Shown here piece after piece: positions 17,966-26,054 of a stretch of 64,000 nt of DNA; the first letter of the stretch is position 1; every line of letters begins with the position of its first letter. Position numbers and translations under genes: made by a program. Origin of the DNA: Streptomyces laurentii (GTDB taxonomy: Bacteria; Actinomycetota; Actinomycetes; Streptomycetales; Streptomycetaceae); NCBI GenBank assembly GCA_002355495.1, contig AP017424.1, positions 806,001 to 870,000 on the forward strand, written 5' to 3'. The notes under the pieces are model-generated. The model was not told where the DNA came from. It worked only from the letters and a program-made list of their open reading frames with translations, and did no database searches.

Positions 17966-18981
17966 TCGCGGTCCAGTTGCTGATCGGCCTGCTGACGCTG
18001 GTCGCCAACGCCTTCTTCGTCGGCGCCGAGTTCGCCCTGATCTCGGTGCGCCGCAGCCAGATCGAACCCCTCGCGGAGTCCGGCGACCGGCGGGCCCGCG
18101 CGGTCGTCTGGGGCCTGGAGCACGTCTCGGCGATGCTCGCGGCCGCCCAGCTCGGCATCACGCTGTGCACCCTGGTGCTCGGCATCGTGGCCGAGCCGGC
18201 CATCGCGCACCTCGTGGAGCCGGTGTTCGACGCGGTCGGCGTACCGCAGGGCCTGGTGCACCCGATCGCGTTCGTGCTCGCACTGGCGCTCGCCACGTAT
18301 CTGCACATGCTGCTCGGTGAGATGGTGCCGAAGAACATCGCCCTGGCCGAGCCGGTCCGGCTGGCCCTGCTGCTCGGTCCGCCGCTGGTGACGCTGGCGC
18401 GGGCGCTGCGCCCGGTGATCTTCACGGTCAACGCCTTCGCCAACGGCATCCTGAAGCTGCTGCGGGTCGAGGCGAAGAACGAGGTCGCGGCCACCTTCTC
18501 GGACGACGAGCTGGCCCGGATGGTCACCGACGCCGGGGACGCGGGCCTGCTGGACGACCGGGCCACCGAGCGGCTGCACGACGCGCTGGAGCTGGGCCGC
18601 CGCCCGGTCGGCGATGTCGTGATGCCGGCGGAGAAGGTCGTCTACGCGCGCGTGGGCACCACTCCGGAGGAGCTGGAGGCGCTGTCGGCGCGATCCGGGT
18701 TCTCGCGCTTCCCGGTGCTCGACTCGACCCGGCGGATCCTCGGCTACCTCCATGTGAAGGACGCCCTGGACGTCACCCCGCGCGACCTGCCGTTCCCCGT
18801 GACGGCGATGCGGCCGATCGCCCGGGTGCGGGCGTCGACCCCGATGGACGACGTGCTGACGGCGATGCGGCGCAGCCGCACCCATCTGGCGGCGGTCATC
18901 GACGAGCACGACAAGCTCGCCGGTCTGGTGACCATGGAGGACGTGCTGCGCGAGCTGGTGGGCCGGCCCCTGGCGCCGTGA
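17962..18981 (+). CDS. CNNM-family membrane protein, short paralogue
   Basis: A 339-residue partner of the upstream gene with DUF21 (about 1-190, starting IAVQLLIGLLTLVANAFFVGAEFALISVRRSQIEPL) and a CBS pair ending in LAAVIDEHDKLAGLVTMEDVLRELVG. The CorC_HlyC domain present in its partner is missing here, since the protein ends right after the second CBS. Long-short CNNM pairs of this kind are common in actinomycetes. Overlapping ATGA start implies coupled translation and equal stoichiometry. Confidence 0.95.
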   Translation: MIAVQLLIGLLTLVANAFFVGAEFALISVRRSQIEPLAESGDRRARAVVWGLEHVSAMLAAAQLGITLCTLVLGIVAEPAIAHLVEPVFDAVGVPQGLVHPIAFVLALALATYLHMLLGEMVPKNIALAEPVRLALLLGPPLVTLARALRPVIFTVNAFANGILKLLRVEAKNEVAATFSDDELARMVTDAGDAGLLDDRATERLHDALELGRRPVGDVVMPAEKVVYARVGTTPEELEALSARSGFSRFPVLDSTRRILGYLHVKDALDVTPRDLPFPVTAMRPIARVRASTPMDDVLTAMRRSRTHLAAVIDEHDKLAGLVTMEDVLRELVGRPLAP

Positions 18982-19018
18982 CCTCGCCTCGCGCGCGTAC
19001 ACGGATCCGATCCGTACG

Positions 19019-19056
19019 AAGAAGGGCCCCGGGATCTCGATCCCGGGGCCCTTCTT
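19019..19056. terminator. Bidirectional terminator, 18-base-pair stem
   Basis: AAGAAGGGCCCCGGGATC and its exact complement are separated by two bases. It lies between the convergent CNNM and mycothiol-enzyme genes and has A-rich and T-rich ends for use in both directions. Confidence 0.9.
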
Positions 19057-19081
19057 CGCGGGCGCGCCCGGGCCCCCGGGC

Positions 19082-20098
19082 TCAGAGCACGGTCGCCGCG
19101 CACCAGGCGTCGAGCAGGGCCCGGTCGCCGGTGCGCGTGAAGCGCGGGTCGTCGGCCGCGTACCGCCCGTAGAGCAGGAACAGCAGATCGGCGAGGGTTC
19201 CCTCGACGGTCGCGGCGGCCTCGTCCGCGGCCTGCCGCCGCCAGGTGAAGCCGCCCCCGCCCAGGGTGAGCGTCCACGCGGCGGGGCCGTCGGTGGCGGC
19301 GAAGCGCAGGCGCGCGCTGTCCCGGCCGAGCCCGGCGATCGATTCGGCGGCCGGGGCGGCATACGGCAGGGTCTCCAGGAACTCCTCGATGCCGTCGACG
19401 GCCGTCCCCGGGTCGACCGGCCCGGGCACCCGGCCGAGCGCCCGCTCGGCGTCGGCGAGGTGGACGACCGCCTCGTGCAGCAGCCGGCGCGGGAAGAAAC
19501 GGGCGTGCGGATCGGCGCCGGGCGACCACATCGCCGCGTCGGGGTCGGCGGCGCGCAGGGTGCGCAGGCTCGCGCCGGCGCTCGCGGCGAGCCAGCCGGG
19601 GTACGCGGCGGGGTCCTCGGGCAGGTCCAGGGGGACGTCGTCCGGCCGTACGCGGACGGTGGCCCGGGTCCGTACGAGGTGCTCCGCCCAGCGGTGGACG
19701 GTGCCCTGGTGCCGGATCAGGTCGGCCAGGGTCCAGCCGGGGCAGGTCGGCACGGGGGTGGCGGGGTCGGCGTCGCGGACCAGGGTGACGAAGCTCTCGA
19801 CGCGGGCGGCGAGCGCGTCGCAGTGCGCGGCGTGCGTGTCCTCGGTGAGGCCGAAGCCTTCCGACACCGTGAGCAGCCGCTCGCGCCAGAGGCCGGGCGG
19901 CTGCCGCAGGGCGGCGGCGCGGAAGAGGCCGTCGAGTGTGCGCCGCTCGGCCGCCGGGAGCCGGCCCAGGACGGCCCCGGTGCTCTCCAGCCACGTCACG
20001 GCCGTGTCGGGGTCGAGCACCTCGTCGTCGCAGGTGTCGATGACCGTCACCAGGTCGGCCAGGGCCTCGGTCAGCGCGTCGAGCAGCGCCTCGCTCAT
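19082..20098 (-). CDS. Mycothiol-dependent maleylpyruvate isomerase-family protein with extra N-terminal domain
   Basis: A 338-residue fusion. Residues about 1-90 form a small helical acidic domain (LADLVTVIDTCDDEVLDPDTAVTWLE..ERRTLDGLFRAAA) that I recall as a stand-alone Streptomyces protein. Residues about 100-338 are the DinB-like MDMPI fold: RVESFVTLVRDADPATPVPTCPGWTLADLIRHQGTVHRW supplies the usual His metal ligand, and the C-terminal MDMPI_C part ends in LLYGR. Such enzymes use mycothiol as cofactor for isomerisation or transfer. ATG has GGAGGGG upstream. Substrate unknown. Confidence 0.88.
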   Translation of the reverse strand: MSEALLDALTEALADLVTVIDTCDDEVLDPDTAVTWLESTGAVLGRLPAAERRTLDGLFRAAALRQPPGLWRERLLTVSEGFGLTEDTHAAHCDALAARVESFVTLVRDADPATPVPTCPGWTLADLIRHQGTVHRWAEHLVRTRATVRVRPDDVPLDLPEDPAAYPGWLAASAGASLRTLRAADPDAAMWSPGADPHARFFPRRLLHEAVVHLADAERALGRVPGPVDPGTAVDGIEEFLETLPYAAPAAESIAGLGRDSARLRFAATDGPAAWTLTLGGGGFTWRRQAADEAAATVEGTLADLLFLLYGRYAADDPRFTRTGDRALLDAWCAATVL

Positions 20099-20173
20099 CG
20101 GATGTCCCCTCCGTGTCGCTTCGGTTTCGTCCGACGGCGGGCGGTCCATACCGCGCGGTACGATCGCTGGGTC

Positions 20174-20956
20174 ATGGAGATGAATGCCACGTACACCAGT
20201 CTCGTCGCCGTCGGCGACAGCTTCACCGAGGGTATGTCGGATCTGCGGCCCGACGGTTCGTACCGGGGGTGGGCGGATGTCCTCGCGGGCCGGCTCGCCG
20301 CCCACACGTCCGGTTTCCGCTACGCCAACCTCGCCGTGCGCGGCAAGCTGATCGGCCAGATCGTCGACGAGCAGGTGGACGCGGCGGCCGCCATGAAGGC
20401 CGATGTCGTCACCCTGGTCGGCGGGCTCAACGACGCCCTGCGCCCGAACTGCGACATGGACCGGGTGCGCGACCGGCTGGGCGAGGCCGTCGAGCGGCTG
20501 GCGCCGTCCTGCGGGCGGCTGGTCCTGATGCGCAGCCCCGGCCGCAACGGCCCGGTCCTGGACCGCTTCCGGCCGCGCATGGAGGAGCTGTTCGCGTACG
20601 TGGACGAGCTCGCCGCCCGGCACGGCGCCCTGGTGGTCGACCTGTACGGCGCCCCGGCGCTCGCCGACCCGCGGATGTGGGACGTGGACCGGCTCCATCT
20701 GACGGCCGAGGGGCACCGGCGGGTGGCCGAAGCCGTGTGGCAGACCCTGGGACTGCCGGCCGAGGAGGACTGGCGGACCCCGCTGGCGCCGGGCCCGCGT
20801 CCGCGCTGGGCGTCGCGCCGGCTCGCCGACGCCCGGTTCGCCAAGGAACACCTGGGCCCCTGGATAGGCCGCCGGCTCACCGGCCGCTCGTCCGGCGACG
20901 GCCTGCCGCCCAAGCGCCCGGAGCTGCTGCCGTACGAAGGCCCGGACGCCGGCTGA
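20174..20956 (+). CDS. SGNH/GDSL-family esterase
   Basis: A 260-residue single-domain hydrolase: block I GDSFTEGM with nucleophile S16, block III GGLNDALRP, block V DRLHLTAEGH. No signal peptide, so cytoplasmic. The C-terminal 50 residues are basic and Pro-rich. TACGAT lies 10 bases before the ATG and there is no ribosome site, so a leaderless transcript is likely. Divergent from the mycothiol-enzyme gene with a 75-base gap. Natural ester substrate unknown. Confidence 0.9.
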   Translation: MEMNATYTSLVAVGDSFTEGMSDLRPDGSYRGWADVLAGRLAAHTSGFRYANLAVRGKLIGQIVDEQVDAAAAMKADVVTLVGGLNDALRPNCDMDRVRDRLGEAVERLAPSCGRLVLMRSPGRNGPVLDRFRPRMEELFAYVDELAARHGALVVDLYGAPALADPRMWDVDRLHLTAEGHRRVAEAVWQTLGLPAEEDWRTPLAPGPRPRWASRRLADARFAKEHLGPWIGRRLTGRSSGDGLPPKRPELLPYEGPDAG

Positions 20957-21075
20957 CGGCCCGGGGCGCGCAGGGGCCGGGCCGGAGGTACGGGCGGGCC
21001 GGACCGGCGGCGCGGCCGAGCCGGACGAGCGGCGTGACGCCCGTCTCGTAGCAAGCTCCAGTCCGGACCGTGGCG

Positions 21076-21103
21076 CTGACCTGCACGAAAAGACCAGTAG
21101 AAT
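21076..21103 (+). promoter_or_regulatory. purB promoter (leaderless)
   Basis: CTGACC and TAGAAT, 16 bases apart, place the transcription start at or within a base or two of the purB GTG. No ribosome site precedes the GTG, consistent with leaderless initiation. Confidence 0.6.
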
Positions 21104-21111
21104 CTGGACAT

Positions 21112-22554
21112 GTGACTGCTGTGACTGCGAAGCCCCGCATCCCCAACGTCCTGGCCGGCCGCTACGCCTCCGCGGAGCTCGCCGTCCTCTGGTCCCCCGA
21201 GCAGAAGGTGAAGCTGGAGCGCCGGCTGTGGCTCGCCGTGCTGCGCGCCCAGAAGGACCTCGGGATCGAGGTGCCGGACGCCGCGCTCACCGACTACGAG
21301 CGCGTGATCGACCAGGTCGACCTGGCCTCGATCGCCGAGCGCGAGAAGGTCACCCGGCACGACGTCAAGGCCCGCATCGAGGAGTTCAACGCCCTCGCCG
21401 GCCACGAGCACGTGCACAAGGGCATGACCTCGCGCGACCTCACCGAGAACGTCGAGCAGCTCCAGATCCGGCTCTCCCTGGAGCTGATGCGGGACCGCAC
21501 GGTCGCCGTCCTGGCCCGCCTCGGCACGCTGTCCGCCGAGTACGCGGAGCTGGTCATGGCCGGCCGCTCGCACAACGTCGCCGCCCAGGCCACCACCCTC
21601 GGCAAGCGCTTCGCGACCACCGCCGACGAACTGCTCGTGGCGTACACCCGCCTGGAGGAGCTGCTCGGCCGCTACCCGCTGCGCGGCATCAAGGGCCCCG
21701 TCGGCACCGCGCAGGACATGCTGGACCTGCTCGGCGGCGACGCCGGCAAGCTGGCCGACCTGGAGCGCCGGGTCGCCGGCCACCTCGGCTTCGCGCACGC
21801 CTTCACCTCGGTCGGCCAGGTCTACCCGCGCTCGCTCGACTACGACGTGGTCACCACCCTGGTGCAGCTGGCCGCCGCCCCGTCGTCGATCGCCAAGACG
21901 ATCCGCCTGATGGCGGGCCACGAGCTGGTCACCGAGGGCTTCAAGCCCGGCCAGGTCGGCTCCTCCGCGATGCCGCACAAGATGAACACCCGCTCCTGCG
22001 AGCGCGTCAACGGCCTCATGGTCATCCTGCGCGGCTACGCGTCGATGACCGGCGAGCTGTCCGGCGACCAGTGGAACGAGGGCGACGTCTCCTGCTCGGT
22101 GGTCCGCCGGGTGGCCCTGCCGGACGCGTTCTTCGCGCTGGACGGCCTCCTGGAGACCTTCCTCACCGTGCTCGACGAGTTCGGCGCCTTCCCCGCGGTC
22201 ATCGCCCGCGAGCTCGACCGCTACCTGCCGTTCCTGGCCACCACCAAGGTGCTCATGGGCGCGGTGCGCGCGGGCGTCGGCCGCGAGGTCGCGCACGAGG
22301 CCATCAAGGAGAACGCGGTGGCCTGCGCGCTCGCCATGCGCGAGCAGGGCGCCGAGCGCAACGAGCTGCTCGACAAGCTGGCCGCCGACGAGCGGATCCC
22401 GCTGGACCGCGCGCAGCTCGACGAGCTGATGGCGGACAAGCTGTCGTTCACGGGTGCCGCCGCCGACCAGGTCGCCGTCGTGGTCTCCCGTATCGAGGAG
22501 ATCGCCAAGCAGCACCCGGAGGCCGCCGGCTACACCCCCGGGGCGATCCTCTGA
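21112..22554 (+). CDS. purB: Adenylosuccinate lyase
   Basis: Cleaves SAICAR and adenylosuccinate in purine synthesis. The 480-residue protein has IPNVLAGRYAS at the N-terminus, HVHKGMTSRDLTEN around residues 100-113, and the fumarase-superfamily signature GSSAMPHKMN near residue 284, which holds the catalytic serine. Length matches the actinobacterial type. The GTG chosen follows a -10 box by 8 bases; an ORF start 14 codons earlier would precede the transcription start. The mug gene follows by 2 bases. Confidence 0.97.
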   Translation: MTAVTAKPRIPNVLAGRYASAELAVLWSPEQKVKLERRLWLAVLRAQKDLGIEVPDAALTDYERVIDQVDLASIAEREKVTRHDVKARIEEFNALAGHEHVHKGMTSRDLTENVEQLQIRLSLELMRDRTVAVLARLGTLSAEYAELVMAGRSHNVAAQATTLGKRFATTADELLVAYTRLEELLGRYPLRGIKGPVGTAQDMLDLLGGDAGKLADLERRVAGHLGFAHAFTSVGQVYPRSLDYDVVTTLVQLAAAPSSIAKTIRLMAGHELVTEGFKPGQVGSSAMPHKMNTRSCERVNGLMVILRGYASMTGELSGDQWNEGDVSCSVVRRVALPDAFFALDGLLETFLTVLDEFGAFPAVIARELDRYLPFLATTKVLMGAVRAGVGREVAHEAIKENAVACALAMREQGAERNELLDKLAADERIPLDRAQLDELMADKLSFTGAAADQVAVVVSRIEEIAKQHPEAAGYTPGAIL

Positions 22555-22556
22555 CC

Positions 22557-23120
22557 GTGGTCACCCGACCGACCGCCGAAGAGCTCCAGGCCGCCCGCGA
22601 CCGCGTCGTTCCCGACGTGGCCGCGGGTGGCCTTTCGGTGCTGTTCTGCGGGATCAACCCCAGCCTGATGACGGCGGCGACGGGCCACCACTTCGCCCGG
22701 CCCGGCAACCGCTTCTGGCCGGTGCTGCACCTGTCCGGCTTCACGCCGCGCCGGCTGGCCCCGGCGGAACAGGGCGAACTCCTCTCGTACGGCCTCGGCA
22801 TCACCAACGTGGTGGCGCGGGCGACCGCGCGGGCCGACGAGCTGAGCGCCGAGGAGTACCGGGAGGGCGGCCGGATCCTGACCGCGAAGGTGGAGCGGCT
22901 GGCGCCGCGCTGGCTCGCGGTCGTCGGGGTGACCGCGTACCGCACGGCATTCGGTGAGCAAAAGGCCGCGATCGGGCCGCAGGAGCGGACGATCGGCGCG
23001 ACGCGGATCTGGGCGCTGCCCAATCCGAGCGGGCTGAACGCGCACTGGACGGCGGAGTCGATGGCCGAGGAGTACGCGCGGCTGCGGGAGGCGGCGGGGA
23101 TCCCGGACCGGCGCGCGTAG
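22557..23120 (+). CDS. mug: Mismatch-specific uracil/thymine-DNA glycosylase
   Basis: A 187-residue base-excision repair enzyme of the Mug/TDG branch: SVLFCGINPSLMTAATGHHFARPGNRFW carries the GINPS motif, and LPNPSGLNAHW is motif 2. In this family the Asn of motif 1 activates water to remove uracil or thymine opposite G. The GTG is 2 bases after purB, so it is expressed from the purB promoter; the pairing of purine synthesis with base repair recurs in actinomycetes. Confidence 0.93.
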   Translation: MVTRPTAEELQAARDRVVPDVAAGGLSVLFCGINPSLMTAATGHHFARPGNRFWPVLHLSGFTPRRLAPAEQGELLSYGLGITNVVARATARADELSAEEYREGGRILTAKVERLAPRWLAVVGVTAYRTAFGEQKAAIGPQERTIGATRIWALPNPSGLNAHWTAESMAEEYARLREAAGIPDRRA

Positions 23121-23146
23121 CCCGCCCGGCCCGCGCTCGCGCGTTC

Positions 23147-23590
23147 TCACGGCGGGTCGACGGTGGTGACGACGGCGACGAGCTGGAACGGCAGTTCCTT
23201 GTCCCACTGGGACACGCCGAGGGCGATCCACCGCTCCCCCGCCCGCCACAGACGCAGGTGGGGGACGTGACAGCTCAGTGAGGGCCAGGGCTCGGGTATG
23301 TCCTCGCCGTCCATGCTCCGCTCGAGGACAGGCCAGAGGCTGAGGATCCGCGGCGCACCCCAGCGGACCTCGAGCAGCGTGGCGAGCCCGTCCCGTTCCG
23401 CTTCGTACTGGTCCTCGACGAGCAGGCGGCGGGTTCCGTCGTCCTCCCAGAAGTCCTCGCTGGTGGCGAGCGTGGCGACGTGGTAGCCGGGGCCGCTGTC
23501 GCGGAACCCGGAACGCTCGTCGCGGTCCGGGAAGGCGCGGGCGGCCAGGGCGTCGAGCGCCGCGAGGTGCTGGGCCGTCGGGGTCTGCAT
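23147..23590 (-). CDS. Hypothetical actinomycete protein, 147 residues
   Basis: No family recognised. The protein is soluble, Trp-rich (seven tryptophans) and acidic; FRDSGPGYHVATLATSEDFWEDD and LRLWRAGERWIALGVSQWDKELPF stand out. No signal peptide or catalytic motif. It is a single gene, convergent with mug. The ATG follows a partial match to the PafBC promoter, described separately. Confidence 0.75.
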   Translation of the reverse strand: MQTPTAQHLAALDALAARAFPDRDERSGFRDSGPGYHVATLATSEDFWEDDGTRRLLVEDQYEAERDGLATLLEVRWGAPRILSLWPVLERSMDGEDIPEPWPSLSCHVPHLRLWRAGERWIALGVSQWDKELPFQLVAVVTTVDPP

Positions 23591-23596
23591 GGGTCC

Positions 23597-23619
23597 AGTG
23601 AACCGCGCCCCACTGACAG
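23597..23619 (-). promoter_or_regulatory. Partial PafBC (RecA-NDp-like) promoter motif
   Basis: On the minus strand CTGTCAGTG-N8-TTCACT lies 6 bases before the ATG. The consensus is TTGTCRGTG-N8-TANNNT, so there is one mismatch in each half. The spacing is exact. Confidence 0.3.
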
Positions 23620-23732
23620 TTGGCGGCCCGTCAGCGGCCCCGGCCCCGAACCGGCTCCGGGGTACGGGGGACTTCTCGCAGGGCATTGAGTACCATCCGG
23701 GCAAAGACGCGTACGAGCTGGGAGGACAGACG

Positions 23733-24890
23733 GTGGGGCGGCTGACCGGCGGGGATCCTTCGCTGCTGCGGCGGATCAACTCCGCGGTGGTACTCCATGC
23801 GCTGCGGGGCTCCGACGCGCTCACACTGACGGATCTGACCCGGATCACGGGGCTGTCCCGGCCGACGGTCGAGGGCGTGACCGAGGGGCTGATCGAAGGC
23901 GGTCTGGTCGTCGAGGCCGCGCCCGAGGAGGGCGAGACACGACGCCAGGGGCGGCCCGCGCGGAGGTTCCGCTTCCGGGCGGAGGCCGGGCATCTGCTGG
24001 GCGTCGAGATCGGCCCGCACCGGGTCGCCGCGCTGATCTCCGGGCTGGACGGGAGGATCATCGGCGCCGGTGCGCGCGAGGTCGCCGACACCGCGCCGGA
24101 GGACGAGCGGCTCGACCGGGTCCGGACGGTCGTGGCCGACGTGCTGCGCCGGACCGGGGTGCCCCGGTCCAGTCTGCGGGCGGTCGGGGTCGGCACCCCG
24201 GGCATCGTGGAGGCGGACGGGACGGTGCGGCTCGGCACGGCGCTGCCGGGGTGGACCGGGCTGGCGCTGGGCGAGCGGCTGCGGCGTTCGTTCCGCTGCC
24301 CGGTGATCGTGGAGAACGACGCCAACGCGGCGGCCGTGGCCGAGCACTGGAAGGGTGCCGCGACGGACTCCGACGACATCGTGTTCGTGCTCGCGGGACT
24401 GAGCCCGGGGGCCGGTTCGCTGATCGGCGGGCGACTGCACCGGGGGTACGGCGGGGCGGCCGGCGAGATCGGGGCGCTGCACCTGCTCGGCCGGGGCGCC
24501 ACACCCGAGCATCTGCTGTCGACGACCGACGAGCCGCTGCAGCCGCTGGACGAGCAGGCGGTGGCCGAGGTCTTCGCACTGGCCCGGCAGGGTGACGCGC
24601 GGGCCGAGGCGGCGGTGGAGCGGTTCATCCACCGGCTGGTGCACGACGTGGCGGCGCTGGTGCTCGCGCTCGATCCCGAGCTGGTGGTGGTCGGCGGCTG
24701 GGCGGCCGGCCTGGACGGGGTGCTCCAGCCGCTGCGCGAGGAGCTGGCCCGGTTCTGCCTGCGGCCGCCACGGGTGGCGCTGTCGATGCTGGGCGAGGCG
24801 GCGGTGGCCACGGGGGCGCTGCGGCTCGCGCTCGACCACGTGGAGGAGCAGCTGTTCGCGGTGGACGGCACGGCGACGGCCCGCCGCTGA
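23733..24890 (+). CDS. ROK-family transcriptional regulator, degenerate sugar-kinase domain
   Basis: A 385-residue protein: winged helix at about 10-75 (LTDLTRITGLSRPTVEGVTEGLI) followed by a ROK fold. GVGTPGIVEADGTV and VENDANAAAVAEHW are kept, but the phosphate loop that should read D-x-G-G-T is EIGPHRV and the zinc motif CxCGxxGC is absent (AAGEIGALHLLGRGA). It is therefore probably a sugar-responsive repressor rather than a kinase. GTG start with GGGAGG 7 bases upstream. No sugar operon is adjacent, so its targets are elsewhere or it controls itself. Confidence 0.9.
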   Translation: MGRLTGGDPSLLRRINSAVVLHALRGSDALTLTDLTRITGLSRPTVEGVTEGLIEGGLVVEAAPEEGETRRQGRPARRFRFRAEAGHLLGVEIGPHRVAALISGLDGRIIGAGAREVADTAPEDERLDRVRTVVADVLRRTGVPRSSLRAVGVGTPGIVEADGTVRLGTALPGWTGLALGERLRRSFRCPVIVENDANAAAVAEHWKGAATDSDDIVFVLAGLSPGAGSLIGGRLHRGYGGAAGEIGALHLLGRGATPEHLLSTTDEPLQPLDEQAVAEVFALARQGDARAEAAVERFIHRLVHDVAALVLALDPELVVVGGWAAGLDGVLQPLREELARFCLRPPRVALSMLGEAAVATGALRLALDHVEEQLFAVDGTATARR

Positions 24891-24901
24891 GGCACGCGTG
24901 G

Positions 24902-24944
24902 ACGGAGAACGGCCCCGGGAGGCTTTCCCGGGGCCGTTCTCCGT
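24902..24944. terminator. Bidirectional terminator, 19-base-pair stem
   Basis: Perfect arms (24902-24920 and 24926-24944) around the loop GGCTT, between the convergent ROK and GntR genes. Confidence 0.9.
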
Positions 24945-24996
24945 GTGCCGTGTCCGCGTGCGTCCGCGCGGCGGCGTGTCCTGGCGCGGACGGCCG

Positions 24997-25737
24997 TCAG
25001 GAGGCCATGGCGAGGTCGCCGGAGTCGCCGAAGGTGAGCCGGCAGGTGTCGGCGCGGTAGGTGGCGACGGAGACGGCGGCGGTGCGGCCGCCGGAGAGGT
25101 AGCGGGTGGTGACGACGAGGACGGGGGATCCGGGCAGCCGGTCCAGTTCCCGGGCGTCGTCGGCGCGGGCGGAGCCCAGCTCGACGGAGCGGTCCTGGCC
25201 GTCCAGGGTGAGCCGCTGGAGCTCGCGCAGCACGGCGCGGGCGCCGGCGGGGCCCCCGGCCGCGTCGGTCGCGGTGAGGCCCGGGACGGACAGCTCGGGG
25301 ACGTAGAGGAGCTCGGCGGCGACCGGCAGACCGGCGCTCACGCGCAGCCGGCGCACGATGTGGACGGACTCCGCGGACCGGACGTCCAGGAGGCGGGCGA
25401 CGGCGAGCGGGGCCTGGCCCGCGACACCGTCGACGGCCTGCCAGGTGTCCTCGCCGACGCCGGGCCAGACGTGCTGCGTGGTGGAGACGTCGACGCCGAC
25501 GCGCGGCGGGGCGACGGTGGTGCCGACGCCGCGGCGGCGCTGCAGACGGCCTTCCAGCTCCAGCTGCTCCAGGGCCTGACGAAGGGTGGCGCGGGCGACG
25601 CCGAAGCGGGCCGCCAGCTCGCGCTCGTTCGGCAGAATCTCACCGACCGCGAACTCCGAGTCGAGGGCTTCGCCGATCACGTTCTTGAGGTGCCAGTACT
25701 TCGGCTCCGGCACTGCTTCCAGCTGCGTGGTCCCCAC
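24997..25737 (-). CDS. GntR-family regulator, HutC/DasR subfamily
   Basis: A 246-residue repressor with a winged helix at about 14-75 (LPNERELAARFGVARATLRQALEQLELEGRLQRRRGVGTTV) and a UTRA effector domain from about 95 to the end. UTRA domains bind phosphosugars, amino-acid derivatives or similar ligands. The GTG start is 7 bases after GGAGG. Its own promoter carries a dre-like palindrome, so negative autoregulation is likely. No target operon adjoins it: the neighbouring genes are the convergent ROK gene and the downstream end of the sigma factor gene. Confidence 0.92.
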   Translation of the reverse strand: MGTTQLEAVPEPKYWHLKNVIGEALDSEFAVGEILPNERELAARFGVARATLRQALEQLELEGRLQRRRGVGTTVAPPRVGVDVSTTQHVWPGVGEDTWQAVDGVAGQAPLAVARLLDVRSAESVHIVRRLRVSAGLPVAAELLYVPELSVPGLTATDAAGGPAGARAVLRELQRLTLDGQDRSVELGSARADDARELDRLPGSPVLVVTTRYLSGGRTAAVSVATYRADTCRLTFGDSGDLAMAS

Positions 25738-25820
25738 CCTGAATCCTCCGCACGTTCGCCGTGTCCCGCGGCGTGTTTTCCGCGCCCTTGTTTATTAAAG
25801 GTTCCTGCACTAACTCTGCG

Positions 25821-25855
25821 ACCATAAGGTGCCGCACACCCTTGGTCAAGACCAA
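25821..25855 (-). promoter_or_regulatory. gntR promoter with dre-like operator
   Basis: On the minus strand TTGACC-N17-TATGGT is a near-consensus housekeeping promoter. The -35 box is the second half of the palindrome TTGGTC-AA-GACCAA (25842-25855), which differs from the DasR-type dre core TGGTCTAGACCA at one central base. A repressor bound here would block RNA polymerase directly. Confidence 0.65.
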
Positions 25856-25987
25856 TCCTCCGTCAGGGAGGGGTGGGCGGAGCACGATGATCTTGATCGT
25901 TCACAGGACGTTCGCGCGGCTGTGTCCCGCGCGCAGCACAACTCCTCCCGGACCGTTCGGGACGGGTCCGGGAGGGGCGTGACCGGG

Positions 25988-26053
25988 CGGCTTCCGCCCG
26001 GCTTCCGTCCGGCTTCCGTCCGGCTTCCGTCCGGCTTCCGTCCGGCTTCCGGA
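25988..26053. repeat. 11-base tandem repeat, six units, next to sigJ stop
   Basis: CGGCTTCCGTC repeated head to tail (first unit ends GCC, last unit ends GGA) and stopping 2 bases before the sigJ stop codon. Eleven bases is about one helical turn. Confidence 0.9.
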
Positions 26054-26054
26054 C

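Larger units (their letters stand above)
25738..26054. other. gntR 5-prime region and sigJ 3-prime region
   Basis: No gene. It holds the gntR promoter and operator (25821-25855), an unusually AT-rich leader segment around 25785-25800, a possible hairpin formed by CTCCCGGACC/GGTCCGGGAG at about 25945-25975 that may terminate sigJ transcription, and an 11-base tandem repeat next to the sigJ stop. Confidence 0.5.
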
